A stretch of 28,997 nucleotides of DNA from Pseudomonadota bacterium (lineage in GTDB: Bacteria; Pseudomonadota; Alphaproteobacteria; Rhizobiales; Xanthobacteraceae). The notes beneath the pieces are model-generated. The model saw only the letters and a list, made by a program, of their open reading frames with translations. It did not search any database and had not been told where the DNA came from. This document shows, one piece after another, positions 17,588 through 25,508 of the stretch; position 1 is the stretch's first letter, and the number at the start of each line of letters is the position of its first letter. The DNA is taken from positions 1-28,997 of the forward strand of contig JAEWJH010000052.1 of assembly GCA_023386635.1 (NCBI GenBank). The letters run 5' to 3'. A program made the translations under genes and the position numbers.

Positions 17588-17926
17588 CTATTTCTTCTCC
17601 ATGACGCATTGCAAAGGATGCTGGTGTTTGCGGGCAAAGTCCATCACCTGCGTCACTTTGGTTTCGGCGACCTCATAGGTATACACGCCGCATTCGCCGA
17701 TCCCGTGGTTGTGCACATGAAGCATGATGCGGTTGGCCGCCTCATGGTCCTTGCTGAAAAACCGCTCGATCACATGCACGACGAATTCCATCGGCGTGTA
17801 ATCGTCGTTGAGGATCAGCACACGGTAAAGGTTCGGCCGCTTGACCTGCGGCCGCGTCTTGGAAATGACCGCGGTTCCCGGTGCCCCGGGATCGCCATTG
17901 CGGCGGCGCTTGTCGTCGTCCGCCAT
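17588..17926 (-). CDS. clpS: ClpS adaptor (N-end rule)
   Basis: A 112-residue adaptor that binds N-terminal destabilising residues and the ClpA N-domain. The core is typical: RPNLYRVLILNDDYTPMEFVVHVIERFF, IMLHVHNHGIGECGVYTYEVAETKV and the C-terminus FARKHQHPLQCVMEKK. Asn-Asp-Asp and the Met of YTPMEF form the N-degron pocket. The frame is open to 18148; ATG 17926 (MADDDKRRR...) gives the usual length, though an in-frame upstream ATG starting MIGKRR cannot be excluded. The two genes clpS-clpA read as one operon. Confidence 0.94.
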   Translation of the reverse strand: MADDDKRRRNGDPGAPGTAVISKTRPQVKRPNLYRVLILNDDYTPMEFVVHVIERFFSKDHEAANRIMLHVHNHGIGECGVYTYEVAETKVTQVMDFARKHQHPLQCVMEKK

Positions 17927-18465
17927 CACCGGCGCGTGCCGCGTGTCGCGCCTTGCCGGGACCACCCCGCCGACCGGATCGTGGCTGGCGGCCGTCTGTT
18001 CTGCTGTCGTCCTGCGCTTCCCAATCATCGCTTTCGGTCGTCGTTCCGGACATTCGATCCGGCCTTTCGTCGTGCCGGATTGAGACAGTTCCAGTCTCGT
18101 CCAGCTTTGCCGGCTTCCCTGGGCATCATAAAGGCGCCCTGCCTTCACTTCCAGACCGCGCGGTCTCAGGTTCCGGAACCCTCAGATAGCCATCAATTTA
18201 ACCGTCGCAAGCCGCCCCGCGTCGGGCGAGTTCGCCTTTTCCACAACGCGGACGCCGGCATGGGTCCGCACGGCATTGGCATTTCATTAGCCATCCGCCG
18301 AGGAACGCGCATGGTGAACGCAGCTTAACCTGGCATTCGTTGCGTATTTTACCCGCTTTTCATGGCCGCCGTTCAGACTGCGCTGCAATCGGTAATCGGG
18401 CTCTGCATGCGCGACAGGCAGACAGAGCTTCGGGCAAACAGCGGCAATTGTCAGCGGGCACTCAG
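17927..18465. promoter_or_regulatory. Divergent intergenic region clpS / tadG-like gene with two adjacent perfect palindromes
   Basis: About 540 nt without a supportable gene. At its centre lie two perfect palindromes 2 nt apart: AGACCGCGCGGTCT (18153-18166) and GGTTCCGGAACC (18169-18180). The second is bracketed by direct repeats CTCAG. Their centres are 15 bp apart. They could be operators for one or both divergent genes. No convincing -35/-10 pair was found. Confidence 0.5.
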
Positions 18466-19848
18466 ATGATCAGGCAGATCCTTGCGCGGCGGCTCATCGC
18501 AGCCTGGAGCAACTTTAAACGCGCCAACGCGGGCAACGTCGCCACCACCTTCGCGCTGGCGACCATTCCGATCGTCGGCTTCGTCGGCAGCGCGGTCGAT
18601 TTCAGCCGCGCCAATTCGACCAAGGCGGCGATGCAATCGGCCATCGACGCCACGGCGCTGATGCTGTCGAAGACCGCGGACTCGATGACCGCGGCGCAGA
18701 TCAGCACCAAGGCGACCGCCACGTTCAACGCATTGTTCAATCGTCCGGAAGCGAAGAACGTGGTCATCACGGCTTCGTATTCGACCACCAACGGCTCGCA
18801 GATCCTGCTCAACGGCACCGCCAACGTGCCGACCAATTTCATGGGTCTGATGGGCTACAACACTATGCCCATCGCCGTGACCTCCACGGCCAAGTGGGGC
18901 ATGAACAAGCTGCGCGTTGCGCTCGCCCTCGACAACACCGGCTCCATGGCCGACGACGGCAAGATGACGGCACTCAAGACCGCCACCAAGAACCTGCTGA
19001 CGCAGCTCAAGGCGGCGGCGACGAAGGATGGCGACGTCTATGTGTCGATCGTGCCGTTCGCGAAGGACGTCAATCTCGGCGCCAGCACCTTCAACCAGAG
19101 TTACATCGACTGGACCGACTTCGACGAGAACAACGGCAGCTGCACCACCTCTCCGCGGTGGGGTTCGTACAATACGAAATCCGACTGCGTTAATGGCGGC
19201 GGGCGGTGGAACGCGACCAACCACAACCGCTGGAATGGTTGCGTGACCGATCGTGGCGGCTCTAATTCACCGGACTCCAACAACTGGGACCAGAAAGTCG
19301 ATGCGCCGACTTCGAGCGCGGCATCCAAATATCCAGCGGAGCAATACGACGCCTGCCCTGCGGCGATCCAGGGACTGACCTATAACTGGACCACACTCAA
19401 CAACCTGGTTGACGATATGCAGCCGAACGGCGGCACCAATCAGCCGATCGGATTGGTCTGGGCGTGGCAGTCGCTCGTCGGCGGCGGTCCGCTGACCGCG
19501 CCGGCCAAGGACCCGAACTACATCTACTCGGACGTGATCATTCTGATGTCGGACGGACTCAATACGCAGGACCGGTGGTACGGCAACGGCGCACAGGTCT
19601 CGACCAGCGTCGACAAGCGGATGTACGACTCCACGAAGAATGGCGCCGGCACCTGCGCCAACGCCAAGGCGGCCGGCATCACGATCTATACGATCCACGT
19701 CAACACCGGCGGTGACCCGACCTCGACCCTGCTGCAGAACTGCGCCAGCGGCAGCGACAAGTTCACCGAGATCAAGACCGCCAATCAGTTGATCTCGACC
19801 TTCCAGTCGATCGGTACGGCGTTGAGCAAGCTGCGCATCGCCAACTGA
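18466..19848 (+). CDS. TadG-like pilus-assembly / VWA-domain protein
   Basis: A 460-residue secreted or membrane-anchored protein. Residues about 20-50 (NAGNVATTFALATIPIVGFVGSAVDFSRA) form the TadE/TadG-like (Tad_N) hydrophobic signal-anchor. A von Willebrand factor A domain follows, with a MIDAS-like motif ALDNTGSM (Asp156, Thr158, Ser160) and later LMSDG. Between them lies a Cys/Trp/Asn-rich loop (about 220-290) with WNATNHNRWNGC. Such proteins are annotated as TadG or 'pilus assembly protein', but no other tad/cpa genes are nearby, so a role in a Flp pilus is unproven. ATG 18466 directly precedes the basic n-region; the frame extends to 18340 without family similarity. Confidence 0.85.
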   Translation: MIRQILARRLIAAWSNFKRANAGNVATTFALATIPIVGFVGSAVDFSRANSTKAAMQSAIDATALMLSKTADSMTAAQISTKATATFNALFNRPEAKNVVITASYSTTNGSQILLNGTANVPTNFMGLMGYNTMPIAVTSTAKWGMNKLRVALALDNTGSMADDGKMTALKTATKNLLTQLKAAATKDGDVYVSIVPFAKDVNLGASTFNQSYIDWTDFDENNGSCTTSPRWGSYNTKSDCVNGGGRWNATNHNRWNGCVTDRGGSNSPDSNNWDQKVDAPTSSAASKYPAEQYDACPAAIQGLTYNWTTLNNLVDDMQPNGGTNQPIGLVWAWQSLVGGGPLTAPAKDPNYIYSDVIILMSDGLNTQDRWYGNGAQVSTSVDKRMYDSTKNGAGTCANAKAAGITIYTIHVNTGGDPTSTLLQNCASGSDKFTEIKTANQLISTFQSIGTALSKLRIAN

Positions 19849-19881
19849 TCTAACGATCCGGGACAAGCGCGGTCCCTGGAG

Positions 19882-19911
19882 AAGGCCCGGCCGGTTGCCG
19901 GGCCTTTTCTA
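19882..19911 (+). terminator. Intrinsic terminator of the TadG-like gene
   Basis: A perfect 10-bp stem AAGGCCCGGC (19882-19891) / GCCGGGCCTT (19897-19906), 5-nt loop, followed by TTCTATT. It lies 33 nt after the stop codon and 9 nt before the end of the convergent porin gene. Confidence 0.88.
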
Positions 19912-19919
19912 TTCATTCG

Positions 19920-21881
19920 TCAGCGTTCGGCCCGCAGCCGCATTGAGAACACCGACACCGGCCCGCGATCGCGGTTGTAGCCCGGATTGACGATCAGCTG
20001 ATAATCGGCCGTCGCCACGAACCCTTCGAGCAGACGCACCGCGTAATAAGTTTCCAGGATTTTTTCGGTGCCGTAGTTGAGACGGCCGTCGCCGACCAGA
20101 ACCCCGTAACCGCCGGCCGCGAAATAATCGCGATGATCGCGCGACAGCGCATTGATCGCGCCACCGAGCCCGACGGTATCGTTCGGCCGGCCCCATGCCG
20201 CGCCCTTGATCGACAGGCCGCCCGACAACGAGGCATCGATATCCGTGAAGGCCGAAACCTCGTTGCGGCCGTTGTTCCAGCTCCAGCGACCGAACACCCC
20301 GACCGTATCCGACAGCGCGTGCTCCCAGTTCACCACATAGCCGAACTTGGTGTTGCCCCGCCGCGCGCGCACGATCGCATCATTGATGTCGAGGCCGGGC
20401 GTCACGGCGACGAGATCGAGCGCATCGCGATAGCGGCCGGAGAATGTGTTGTGCATCCAGCCCATCAGCTTGATCTTGCCTGATTGACCGAGAAACGCAT
20501 AACGCTGCTCGAACTCCGTCGCGTAGCCGCCACGGCGGAACAGCGCCATATCGAAATTGCTGGAATTGGGTTCGTTGCCCACCAGGAAGTAGCCCGTGCG
20601 CAGCGCCCAGTGCTTCTGATTGAAATCCGCCACCGCGCCATAGGTCAGTCCGAGGCGATCCGCCGGATAGTCGAACGCGCCCGCCGCCCAGATCGACCAG
20701 TTGAGGAAATCCTCGCGTGCATCGTTGGCATAGGAATTCGTGTCGAAAACGTCGTGCACCGCGAATTTGCCGACCTGGATGCTCAGGCGCGACACGTCGC
20801 GCTTGCCGGACATCTGGCCGTAATCGCTCTCGACCGTTTCCTGTTCACCGCCAAATCCGAATGTTTGGCGCAGGAAAAGACGCGAGGTGTTGTAATGCGG
20901 ATAGGCGAAGTCCGACTTCTGCGCTTCGCCGTTGGGGAAACCGCCCGCCCCCGCCGTGCCGTTGAAGCCGAAGCCCTGCAGCAGTTCGGGATTGTAATAG
21001 ACCTCGCCGCCGTCCCAGACGCGCACGCCGAGGAACACGCTTCCGGTCCACGTCGCTTTCGCCTGCGGCCACGGAGAAAAGCTGTTGGCGCCGTAATAAG
21101 GCGAACGGAACGCGGGATACCCTTGAAGAATGTAGGTCGATTGACCGTGCAATTCCCAATCGAGTCCATTCGCCGCGCCGGCGGACTTCGTCGCGCGGCC
21201 AGGCTGATCGGTGAAGCGATAAGCGAGACCGAGGCGCGCCGTCCAGAGATCGAAATGCGACGCATAGGCAGGTCGGCTGGGCGGCTGCACATCGCGCGTA
21301 CCGAAATTCGAATAGAGCACTTCGGCGCGCAGCGACCACGGCGTGGCAAAGGCGTATTCGACGCCCGCGCCAGCGGTCCACCCGAGCCGCAGATGCGAGC
21401 GCGCGACATTGTCGTCAGCGTCCGGCGCCGACATGCGCGAGGTATGGCTGATCGCCGCCGCGAAACCGCCGGTCACATAGACCAGCCAATCGTCCTGCGC
21501 GCGGCCGAGGCGGGCCCGCACACCCCCAAGACCGCCGAGCGTTTCGGTGACAAGAGCGCCCGGCGCTGTTCCGGCCCAGATGGCGTCCGCGTGCGGCTGC
21601 GAGTCCGGAAATGTCAGATCGGCCTCGACGCCCAGCACCACGCCATTGCCGGTCTGGACATTGTAACCGCCGAACAGACCACCCGAGAGACTGCCGAACC
21701 CCGGTTGCCCGGCCGGCGCCGGAGCGCCGCTGAGGACAGGCGCCACGGTCCCGTGGCCGTAGCCGACATGGCCGCCGAGATAGGGTCCGTCCCAGCGCGC
21801 CGGCGTCTCTGCCGTGGCTTGAGAAGCGGTCAGCAGCGCACAGCCGGACCAAGCCAGGAAACGCAACGACGTCCGCATCAT
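19920..21881 (-). CDS. Two-barrel outer-membrane protein: Omp25/RopB-like barrel fused to OprB-like carbohydrate porin
   Basis: A 653-residue outer-membrane protein. A signal peptide is visible (MMRTSLRFLAWSGCALLTASQATA). Residues about 28-225 resemble the small outer-membrane barrel family of rhizobia (WDGPYLGGHVGYGHG, GLFGGYNVQTGNGVVLGVEADL, GWTAGAGVEYAF, ending LGLAYRF). Residues about 245-653 resemble OprB-type carbohydrate-selective porins (GQSTYILQGYPAFRSPYYGANSF, WDGGEVYYNPEL, LSIQVGKFAVHDVFDTNSYANDARED, ending VSVFSMRLRAER). ATG 21881 (or 21878) is chosen at the signal peptide; the frame extends to 22085. Substrate unknown. No neighbouring transporter gene. A possible Fur/Mur-like site lies upstream at 22146. 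Confidence 0.85.
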   Translation of the reverse strand: MMRTSLRFLAWSGCALLTASQATAETPARWDGPYLGGHVGYGHGTVAPVLSGAPAPAGQPGFGSLSGGLFGGYNVQTGNGVVLGVEADLTFPDSQPHADAIWAGTAPGALVTETLGGLGGVRARLGRAQDDWLVYVTGGFAAAISHTSRMSAPDADDNVARSHLRLGWTAGAGVEYAFATPWSLRAEVLYSNFGTRDVQPPSRPAYASHFDLWTARLGLAYRFTDQPGRATKSAGAANGLDWELHGQSTYILQGYPAFRSPYYGANSFSPWPQAKATWTGSVFLGVRVWDGGEVYYNPELLQGFGFNGTAGAGGFPNGEAQKSDFAYPHYNTSRLFLRQTFGFGGEQETVESDYGQMSGKRDVSRLSIQVGKFAVHDVFDTNSYANDAREDFLNWSIWAAGAFDYPADRLGLTYGAVADFNQKHWALRTGYFLVGNEPNSSNFDMALFRRGGYATEFEQRYAFLGQSGKIKLMGWMHNTFSGRYRDALDLVAVTPGLDINDAIVRARRGNTKFGYVVNWEHALSDTVGVFGRWSWNNGRNEVSAFTDIDASLSGGLSIKGAAWGRPNDTVGLGGAINALSRDHRDYFAAGGYGVLVGDGRLNYGTEKILETYYAVRLLEGFVATADYQLIVNPGYNRDRGPVSVFSMRLRAER

Positions 21882-22313
21882 GGTGGGCCACCCGACCGGC
21901 GCGAACCTGGCCGGGCCGGATGACAGAGCCGTGACACCGGAATTTCCGTGGTCACGCCTGCTGATCATGGACCGAACGAGCCGCGGCGCCTTCGCCCAAC
22001 CGCGCAGCCCCACCTTGCCCTGATCCACCGGCATCGACCACCCACTACCCCAACGCTTCATCGCCATTCCCCAGGAGTCCGACAAGGGCCGCCCGGACCC
22101 TCACGTCACCGACACCGTTCCCCGGTCGGCTCTTTAGGTACTTTCTTGCAACTAATTCGCAATAGCAATACTCGCTCGGGCGCCGTCTTACGTTTTTTTG
22201 TCGCAGCCACCGCCCAACAGCAAAAAGCCCGGCGCGAGCCGGGCTTCTGCAACGATCCGCCGCGAAACGCAGGCGGGATCGAGACTTCTCGTTAGGCGAT
22301 CAAAACCAACGGC
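21882..22313. promoter_or_regulatory. Porin leader/promoter region; includes Fur/Mur-like dyad
   Basis: This 430-nt stretch holds no supported gene. A stem-loop sits at 21930-21956 (11-bp arms with two mismatches, AATTT loop), about 50 nt upstream of the porin start. TTGCAACTAATTCGCAA at 22146-22162 reads TTGCGAATTAGTTGCAA on the coding strand, an imperfect dyad. It resembles alphaproteobacterial Fur/Mur boxes and is followed by two CAATA repeats. The phasin terminator lies at its right end. Regulation by iron or manganese is a hypothesis only. Confidence 0.35.
22222..22246 (-). terminator. Intrinsic terminator of the phasin gene
   Basis: A perfect 9-bp stem (22225-22233 with 22238-22246; arms AAGCCCGGC / GCCGGGCTT) with a 4-nt loop, followed on the minus strand by TTTTTG. 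It lies about 70 nt past the phasin stop codon. Confidence 0.88.
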
Positions 22314-22643
22314 TTACTTGGCCTTGGCGGCGATCGCTTCGAACGGCTTGTAGGTCTCCTTGGCCAGATCGGCATAGAGCGCGCCGAGCTTGTTGGCCTG
22401 CGAGACGAAGCCTTCGTAGGCGGTCTTCGCGTAGTCCGTCTGCACTTCGATCGCCTTGTCGAGCGACTTGACGCCGAGCAGCTTTTCGAAAGCAGCGGTG
22501 CTCTCTTCGAACGACTTGCGCGAATAATCCGCGACTTCCGTGGCAATCGCCTGCGCCTTCGACGACACGACGCCGAACGACTTCACGGCGAGATCGACGT
22601 TCTCTTTGCCGACCTGCTGCAGGTCTTCAAAAGACTTCATCAT
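22314..22643 (-). CDS. Phasin family protein
   Basis: A 109-residue helical, amphipathic protein of the phasin family, which coats polyhydroxyalkanoate granules. The sequence MMKSFEDLQQVGKENVDLA...AIATEVADYSRKSFEESTAAFEKLLGVKSLDKAIEVQTDYAKTAYEGFVSQANKLGALYADLAKE is characteristic, with alternating hydrophobic and charged residues and no Cys or Trp. ATG 22643 has GGGAG 7 nt upstream; an ATG at 22640 is equally possible. Codon bias is strong. It has its own promoter with TGC-N3-GCA dyads and a strong terminator, so it is monocistronic and probably highly expressed. Confidence 0.93.
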   Translation of the reverse strand: MMKSFEDLQQVGKENVDLAVKSFGVVSSKAQAIATEVADYSRKSFEESTAAFEKLLGVKSLDKAIEVQTDYAKTAYEGFVSQANKLGALYADLAKETYKPFEAIAAKAK

Positions 22644-22715
22644 TGTTATCTCCCTGACTCCGCCATCTGGCGGCTGTTGCAAACCGCTCCAGCCGACCGG
22701 GCTAGGCATACCGTC

Positions 22716-22762
22716 AAAATAGTGCACCGCAACATAAAGTCAAGATTTATCTTGCGTTGCAA
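22716..22762 (-). promoter_or_regulatory. Phasin promoter with two TGC-N3-GCA dyads (PhaR/PhbF-like)
   Basis: On the minus strand, -35 TTGACT (22743-22738) and -10 TATTTT (22721-22716) are separated by 16 nt. One dyad, TGC-N3-GCA, lies in the spacer (22723-22731). A second, TTGC-GTT-GCAA (22752-22762), sits about 9 nt upstream of the -35. The centres are 30 bp apart, about three helical turns. Phasin genes are commonly repressed by PhaR/PhbF, whose sites contain TGC-N3-GCA; the assignment is by resemblance. Confidence 0.55.
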
Positions 22763-22834
22763 AATAACCGGAACTTTGGAGCCGATTGTTCCGAAAAATG
22801 AAAGGCTTAGTTAAGAGTTCGGAAACCCGTCTGA

Positions 22835-22867
22835 CCTACGGTAGGGGCTCTGTTGCCCGCGCGGGCA
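22835..22867. promoter_or_regulatory. Two perfect palindromes upstream of the carboxypeptidase gene
   Basis: CCTACGGTAGG (22835-22845) and TGCCCGCGCGGGCA (22854-22867) are each perfectly self-complementary. They lie in the 360-nt gap between the divergent phasin and carboxypeptidase genes, about 140-170 nt before the preferred start. The rest of the gap holds AT-rich stretches but no promoter that I can defend. Confidence 0.4.
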
Positions 22868-23006
22868 TCAGGGTCTGTGGCAGGATCGGCAGCGTTAACC
22901 TCTAGGCCTAATTAATCAGGACAAGGCGCGCGCGGTCACATTTCCTCCTCATGACAGCGAAATGGTCGACATCGGCGTAGAGCCGCTGAAACGGGTACGG
23001 GGACGC

Positions 23007-24719
23007 ATGTTGCGAGCACGAATGGGCCGCGGGCTCCGCTATGGAGCTTTGGCGCTGACAACCATCATGGTGGCGAGCGCATTGACGAGCGATCCGGCGG
23101 AAGCGCGCCGGCGCAAGCCTCATCACGCCAAGCACCATGCGACCAAGGCTAAAGCCTCGCGGGCCTATACGCCCCCCTATTCGAGCCTCGTGGTCGACGC
23201 CAATACCGGCGCCGTGCTGCAAAACACCAATGGCGATGCGCTGCGCCACCCGGCCTCGCTCACCAAGATCATGACGCTCTATCTGCTGTTCGAGCGCCTC
23301 GAAGCCGGCAAGATCAGCCTCGCCTCGCAGTTGCGCGTGTCCGCGCACGCGGCGGCGCAAGCGCCGTCCAAGCTCAACCTGTCACCGGGCGACACGATCG
23401 ACGTCGAATCCGCGATCAAGGCTGTGGTCACCAAGTCGGCGAACGACGTCGCCGTGGTGATCGCGGAAAATCTCGGCGGTGACGAGCCGAGCTTCGCGCG
23501 TCTGATGACGCAGAAGGCTCGCGCGCTCGGCATGAAGAACACCACCTATCATAACGCGTCGGGCCTGCCGAATGACGAGCAGTGGACCACGGCGCGCGAT
23601 CAGGTCACCCTCGGCCGCGCGATCCAGGAACGGTTCCCGCGCTATTACCGCTACTTTTCGACCCGGACCTTCGTCTACGAAGGCAGGCCGCTGCGCAATC
23701 ACAACAAGCTGCTCGGCCGCGTCGAAGGCGTCGACGGCATCAAGACCGGCTACGTGAATGCGTCGGGCTTCAACCTCGTCACCTCGGTGCGCCGCGCCGG
23801 CCGTCACGTCGTCGCGGCGATCTTCGGCGGCCGCAGCGGTCGCGCGCGCGATGCGCAGATGGAAGGCCTGCTCGGCAAGTACACGATGCTCGCGTCGACC
23901 AAGCAGACCGCGCCGGCCATCGTCGAAAACGCGCACGCGGCCGCGCCGCGCCTCGCCGCTGCCGAGAGCGTTCCCGTCCCCTCCGTGCGCCCGGAACGCG
24001 AAGCCAAGCCGGAAGTCATGGATGAACCGAAGGCTCCGGCGCCGCGTCTCGCGGACAGCCGTCCCGTCCAGACCGATGCGGCACGCGCGTTGCGCGCGAC
24101 CGCTTACGCGCCGGAGGTCGGATCCAAGGAACCGATCCGTCCGGTCGCCGTCAAAACGCTCGCGGTGAAAGGCTCGACGATGCAGACCGCGTCGCTCACG
24201 CCGGTCACGACGGGCAGCAGCACCCGCATCACCACGGTGAAGACCACAACCAGCTCGCCCGATCCGCGCTTTGAAAAGCCGATCGATCTCAAGACCAACA
24301 ACCATGCGGTCGCGTTTGCCAGCGCCGATGCGTCAGCCAATAACGACGCGCTGCCGCCCCCGCCTCCCGGCGCGAAGCCCGGCGTGCTCGGCGTTCTGCC
24401 GGTGCAGGTCGCGTCGGCTGATCCTGCCGAGGCCGTCGCTGCTGCCACCCATGCCAAGGGCGACACCAAGGCGCGCAGCGGCTGGTTCATCCAGGTCGGC
24501 GCGCTCGAGAGCGAGAAGGAAGCCAAGGAGCGCCTGTCCGAAGTGCGCTCGGCGGTGAAGACGCTGCTCAAGCACGCCGAGGCCTATACCGAGACCGTCA
24601 AGAAAGGCAGCCGCACCTTCTATCGCGCGCGCTTCGCCGGCTTCGACGAAGCCGGTGCGGCGAAAGCCTGCCGCGAAATCAAGGCCAGTAAATTCGTCTG
24701 CATGCCCGCCCGCAACTAA
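23007..24719 (+). CDS. D-alanyl-D-alanine carboxypeptidase with C-terminal SPOR domain
   Basis: Penicillin-binding protein (peptidase S11 family) that trims the terminal D-Ala of peptidoglycan stem peptides. Counting from ATG 23007 (570 residues), the catalytic motifs are SLTK (Ser84, Lys87), SAN (144-146) and KTG (246-248). An N-terminal export signal (LRYGALALTTIMVASALTSDPAEA) is followed by a His/Lys/Arg-rich stretch. A long Ala/Pro/Thr-rich linker (about 300-480) leads to a SPOR domain (about 485-570, GWFIQVGALESEKEAKERLSEV...), which binds denuded septal glycans. This implies work at the division site. An in-frame ATG at 22962 gives a 15-residue longer protein, and 23022 is also possible. 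The MipZ-DnaJ cluster lies just downstream on the other strand. Confidence 0.93.
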   Translation: MLRARMGRGLRYGALALTTIMVASALTSDPAEARRRKPHHAKHHATKAKASRAYTPPYSSLVVDANTGAVLQNTNGDALRHPASLTKIMTLYLLFERLEAGKISLASQLRVSAHAAAQAPSKLNLSPGDTIDVESAIKAVVTKSANDVAVVIAENLGGDEPSFARLMTQKARALGMKNTTYHNASGLPNDEQWTTARDQVTLGRAIQERFPRYYRYFSTRTFVYEGRPLRNHNKLLGRVEGVDGIKTGYVNASGFNLVTSVRRAGRHVVAAIFGGRSGRARDAQMEGLLGKYTMLASTKQTAPAIVENAHAAAPRLAAAESVPVPSVRPEREAKPEVMDEPKAPAPRLADSRPVQTDAARALRATAYAPEVGSKEPIRPVAVKTLAVKGSTMQTASLTPVTTGSSTRITTVKTTTSSPDPRFEKPIDLKTNNHAVAFASADASANNDALPPPPPGAKPGVLGVLPVQVASADPAEAVAAATHAKGDTKARSGWFIQVGALESEKEAKERLSEVRSAVKTLLKHAEAYTETVKKGSRTFYRARFAGFDEAGAAKACREIKASKFVCMPARN

Positions 24720-24788
24720 AGCGGACAACAACAAAAAGCATGCAGCGGGGGACGTCCGTTCAGGAGCCGCTGATGATGTGTATGGAGT

Positions 24789-25496
24789 TCATCGGCGATG
24801 TCGGCGCGTAAGCACTTCTTTGGCCTCGTTGACCCGCGCAGCGAGATAGGTCGACCCCCCCTGATCGGGGTGGAGCTTCTTCATCAGCGCGCGATGCGCA
24901 CGCGAAATCTCGGTTTCGCTCGCCCCCGGCTGCACGCCCAGAATTTGATACGCCTCCTGCTCGGTCATTTTCCCGCTGGAGTTGGCAGCGCCCCGCCCCG
25001 CTGCCGCGTCACCCTGCGCGTGTTCACGCCAGCGGGGCTCCCGGCGGTCAAGATACGCTGCCAGTAACGCGCGGCTGTCGTCGTCGATCTCCGGCAATGT
25101 CGCGAGCAGCGCGCTGACCTCGAGACTGTCGAGCGACGCGCCCTGATAGCGCCCATTGACGAAGCGGCCGCGCATCGCGCCGCTGTCGTGGTCCAGTTCC
25201 ATCTCCAGAAACGACGACTGCACGCGCGAGGTCTTGCCGCTGCTCTTGCGCGTCCGGGCACCAAAGCCGGCCGGACCGAACGGCAGCCAGCCGAGCATGC
25301 CGAGGCCAAACGCGCCGACCGGAATGGCGATGCCGATCTCACCGCGCAGAAACAGAAACCCGGCCAGCAACAGTGTGAGGATCCCGCCGCTCGCCTTCGC
25401 CACCCGCGTCGCGATCTTCGGGTCGACCCGCGACAGCTTGCCGAGCAGCCACAGACCGGTGACGAGCACCAGCGCGCCGATGATCAGGGTCGGCAT
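24789..25496 (-). CDS. Membrane-anchored protein with C-terminal J domain (DnaJ-like)
   Basis: A 235-residue protein. The N-terminus has hydrophobic segments (PTLIIGALVLVTGLWLLG, then GGILTLLLAGFLFLRG and IGIAIPVGAFGLGMLGWL). A middle region follows with VQSSFLEMELDHDSGAMRGRFVNGRYQG and SLEVSALLATLPEIDDDSRALLAAYLDRR. A C-terminal J domain begins at TEQEAYQILGVQPGASETEISRAHRALMKKLHPDQGG, with the HPD motif at 209-211, the DnaK-stimulating triplet. The order (membrane anchor first, J domain last) resembles TIM14/DjlC-type proteins. Function unknown. It starts 12 nt after the VWA gene and is probably co-transcribed. Confidence 0.88.
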   Translation of the reverse strand: MPTLIIGALVLVTGLWLLGKLSRVDPKIATRVAKASGGILTLLLAGFLFLRGEIGIAIPVGAFGLGMLGWLPFGPAGFGARTRKSSGKTSRVQSSFLEMELDHDSGAMRGRFVNGRYQGASLDSLEVSALLATLPEIDDDSRALLAAYLDRREPRWREHAQGDAAAGRGAANSSGKMTEQEAYQILGVQPGASETEISRAHRALMKKLHPDQGGSTYLAARVNEAKEVLTRRHRR

Positions 25497-25508
25497 GCGC
25501 GGCGCTCC

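Noticed and set aside
16397..18328. 643-codon open frame on the plus strand opposite clpA/clpS
   Set aside because: Antisense to two well-conserved genes, with no family features and no ribosome-binding site.
22900..22920. Possible CtrA box (TTAA-N7-TTAA) near GTTAACC...TTAAT upstream of the carboxypeptidase
   Set aside because: The spacing between the two TTAA halves is about 13, not 7.
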